Shown: in pieces, positions 5,693-6,660 of the stretch
How the letters are laid out: the number at the start of each line of letters is the position of its first letter
Position numbering within the stretch: position 1 is the stretch's first letter
DNA from: Thermodesulfobacteriales bacterium
GTDB taxonomy: Bacteria > Desulfobacterota > Thermodesulfobacteria > Thermodesulfobacteriales > Thermodesulfatatoraceae
NCBI GenBank assembly: GCA_026985945.1
Contig: JALSPN010000266.1
Span: 1 to 6,660 of the forward strand
Reading direction: 5' to 3'
DNA length: 6,660 nucleotides
Program-made: the position numbers and the translations under genes
Notes under the pieces: generated by a model
Databases searched by the model: none
Told to the model about the DNA's origin: nothing
What the model saw: the letters and a program-made list of their open reading frames with translations, nothing else

Positions 5693-6660
5693 ATGCTTGA
5701 AGGAAGACTCAAGGGCAAAAAGGCAGTGGTGCTCGGCTTTGGGCGTTCGGGGCAGGCGGCAACCCGCCTTCTTCTGGTTGCCGGGGCCCGGGTGGTGGTT
5801 TCAGAGGCCAGGGAAAAGAAAGCCCTTCCGAGTTCCCTCTGGAAGAATTTTGAAGAACAGGGGGTAATCTTTGAGACCGGAGGGCACCGGCCAGAGACCA
5901 TGGCCAGGGCGGATCTCGTGGTGGTAAGCCCCGGGGTTCCCAAAGAGGTTTATGCTCCGGCTCTGCGCGCCGGGGTGCCAGTGGTAGGAGAGCTTGAGCT
6001 TGCCTATCAGCTCCTTTCGCCCGGCAAGAAACTGGTAGCCATCACCGGCACCAACGGTAAGACCACCACTTCGGCCATGGTGGCTGACATTTTGCGTTTG
6101 AGCGGTAAACGGACCTTCATAGGGGCCAATTTCGGCACCCCTCTGAGTGAATTCCTCCTGGCCGGGGAGAAGGCCGACTATCTTGTCCTTGAGGTCTCAA
6201 GTTTTCAGCTGGAGACAATTTCACATTTCAGGCCGGAGGTGGCGGTTATTCTTAACCTTACCCCCGATCACCTGGAACGTTATCGGGACTTTACCGATTA
6301 TGCCCTTACCAAGGCCAGGATTTATGAAAACCAGGGCCCGGATGATCACGTTATTTTGCCAGAAGAGCTTCCCGTCCCGCTGCCTTTTCCGAAAAGCAGG
6401 CTCTATTTCTTCGGGAAGTCTCCCAGGGTGGGGGTCAAACTGGTCTCAGGGGGATTTAAGCTCCTTCTGCCTGAGGGAGAAGAATTCTATCCTCTGGCGG
6501 GGTTTAAACTGCTTGGGGAACATAATCGTCTCAACTTTGCCGTAGCGGCCCTGGCAGCCCGTCTGGTGGGGGCTTGCCGGGAGGGGATTGAGCAGGCCGT
6601 GAGATCTTTTGTGGGCTTTCCACACCGCCTGGAATTTGTGGGTAATTTCGGGGGGGTTTA
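5693..6660 (+). CDS. murD: MurD, UDP-MurNAc-L-Ala:D-glutamate ligase, 5' part
   Basis: The frame is open from 5693 to the window edge (322 codons plus two bases). About 120 residues are missing, judged from the usual length of about 450. MurD adds D-glutamate to UDP-MurNAc-L-Ala in the cytoplasm, one step before MurE. The N-terminal domain is Rossmann-like, with VVLGFGRSG (12-20) and VVVSPGVP (76-83). The ATPase domain has the P-loop AITGTNGKTTT (116-126), LEVSSFQLE (166-174, the MurD-specific SSFQL motif), LNLTPDHLERY (187-197) and YALTKARIY (203-211), whose Lys207 is the likely carbamylated lysine. LGEHNRLNFAVAA (274-286) and FPHRLEFV (309-316) lead into the C-terminal domain. The usual DHLDRH is DHLERY here, a mild change. 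It follows mraY after a ten-base gap, the standard dcw order. Confidence 0.96.
   Translation, partial: MLEGRLKGKKAVVLGFGRSGQAATRLLLVAGARVVVSEAREKKALPSSLWKNFEEQGVIFETGGHRPETMARADLVVVSPGVPKEVYAPALRAGVPVVGELELAYQLLSPGKKLVAITGTNGKTTTSAMVADILRLSGKRTFIGANFGTPLSEFLLAGEKADYLVLEVSSFQLETISHFRPEVAVILNLTPDHLERYRDFTDYALTKARIYENQGPDDHVILPEELPVPLPFPKSRLYFFGKSPRVGVKLVSGGFKLLLPEGEEFYPLAGFKLLGEHNRLNFAVAALAARLVGACREGIEQAVRSFVGFPHRLEFVGNFGGV

Noticed and set aside
6147..6545. Plus-strand 132-codon open frame within murD
   Set aside because: The overlapping murD frame carries SSFQLE, DHLER and LGEHNRLNF; this one is an out-of-frame shadow with random-looking composition.

Overview
The window is an unbroken piece of a bacterial division and cell wall (dcw) operon. 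All genes lie on the + strand, in the order rsmH (3' tail only), ftsL, an FtsI-like gene, murE, murF, mraY, murD (5' part only). Junctions are tight. Four of the six are within about 10 nt, and three of those are stop/start overlaps (TGATG, ATGA, TGATG). No promoter, terminator, RNA gene, mobile element or CRISPR array is visible. No gene-free stretch exceeds 11 nt, so the block is probably one translationally coupled transcript whose promoter lies upstream of the window.

The products form one pathway. MurD, MurE and MurF successively add D-Glu, meso-diaminopimelate (predicted from the MurE DNPR motif) and D-Ala-D-Ala to the UDP-MurNAc peptide. MraY then moves that precursor onto the undecaprenyl lipid carrier to make lipid I. 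FtsL and the FtsI-like protein belong to the divisome, which directs septal peptidoglycan synthesis. RsmH methylates 16S rRNA and commonly sits at the head of this cluster.

The main surprise is the gene in the ftsI slot (424-1797). It is intact and well embedded in the operon. It keeps recognisable FtsI landmarks: an N-terminal membrane segment, a degenerate GRIYD pedestal motif, the FGFG-TGIDLPGE-like segment and a C-terminal PASTA domain. It encodes only 457 residues and has no recognisable SxxK, SxN or KTG active-site motif. I read it as a transpeptidase-dead FtsI (pseudoenzyme), possibly kept as a divisome scaffold or activator of FtsW.

The organism is a bacterium with a meso-DAP wall and roughly 50-55% GC by eye. 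The cluster layout, the PASTA-bearing FtsI and the general style of the proteins suggest a Desulfobacterota/Thermodesulfobacteria-type lineage. That placement is a low-confidence impression, not something proven by the sequence.
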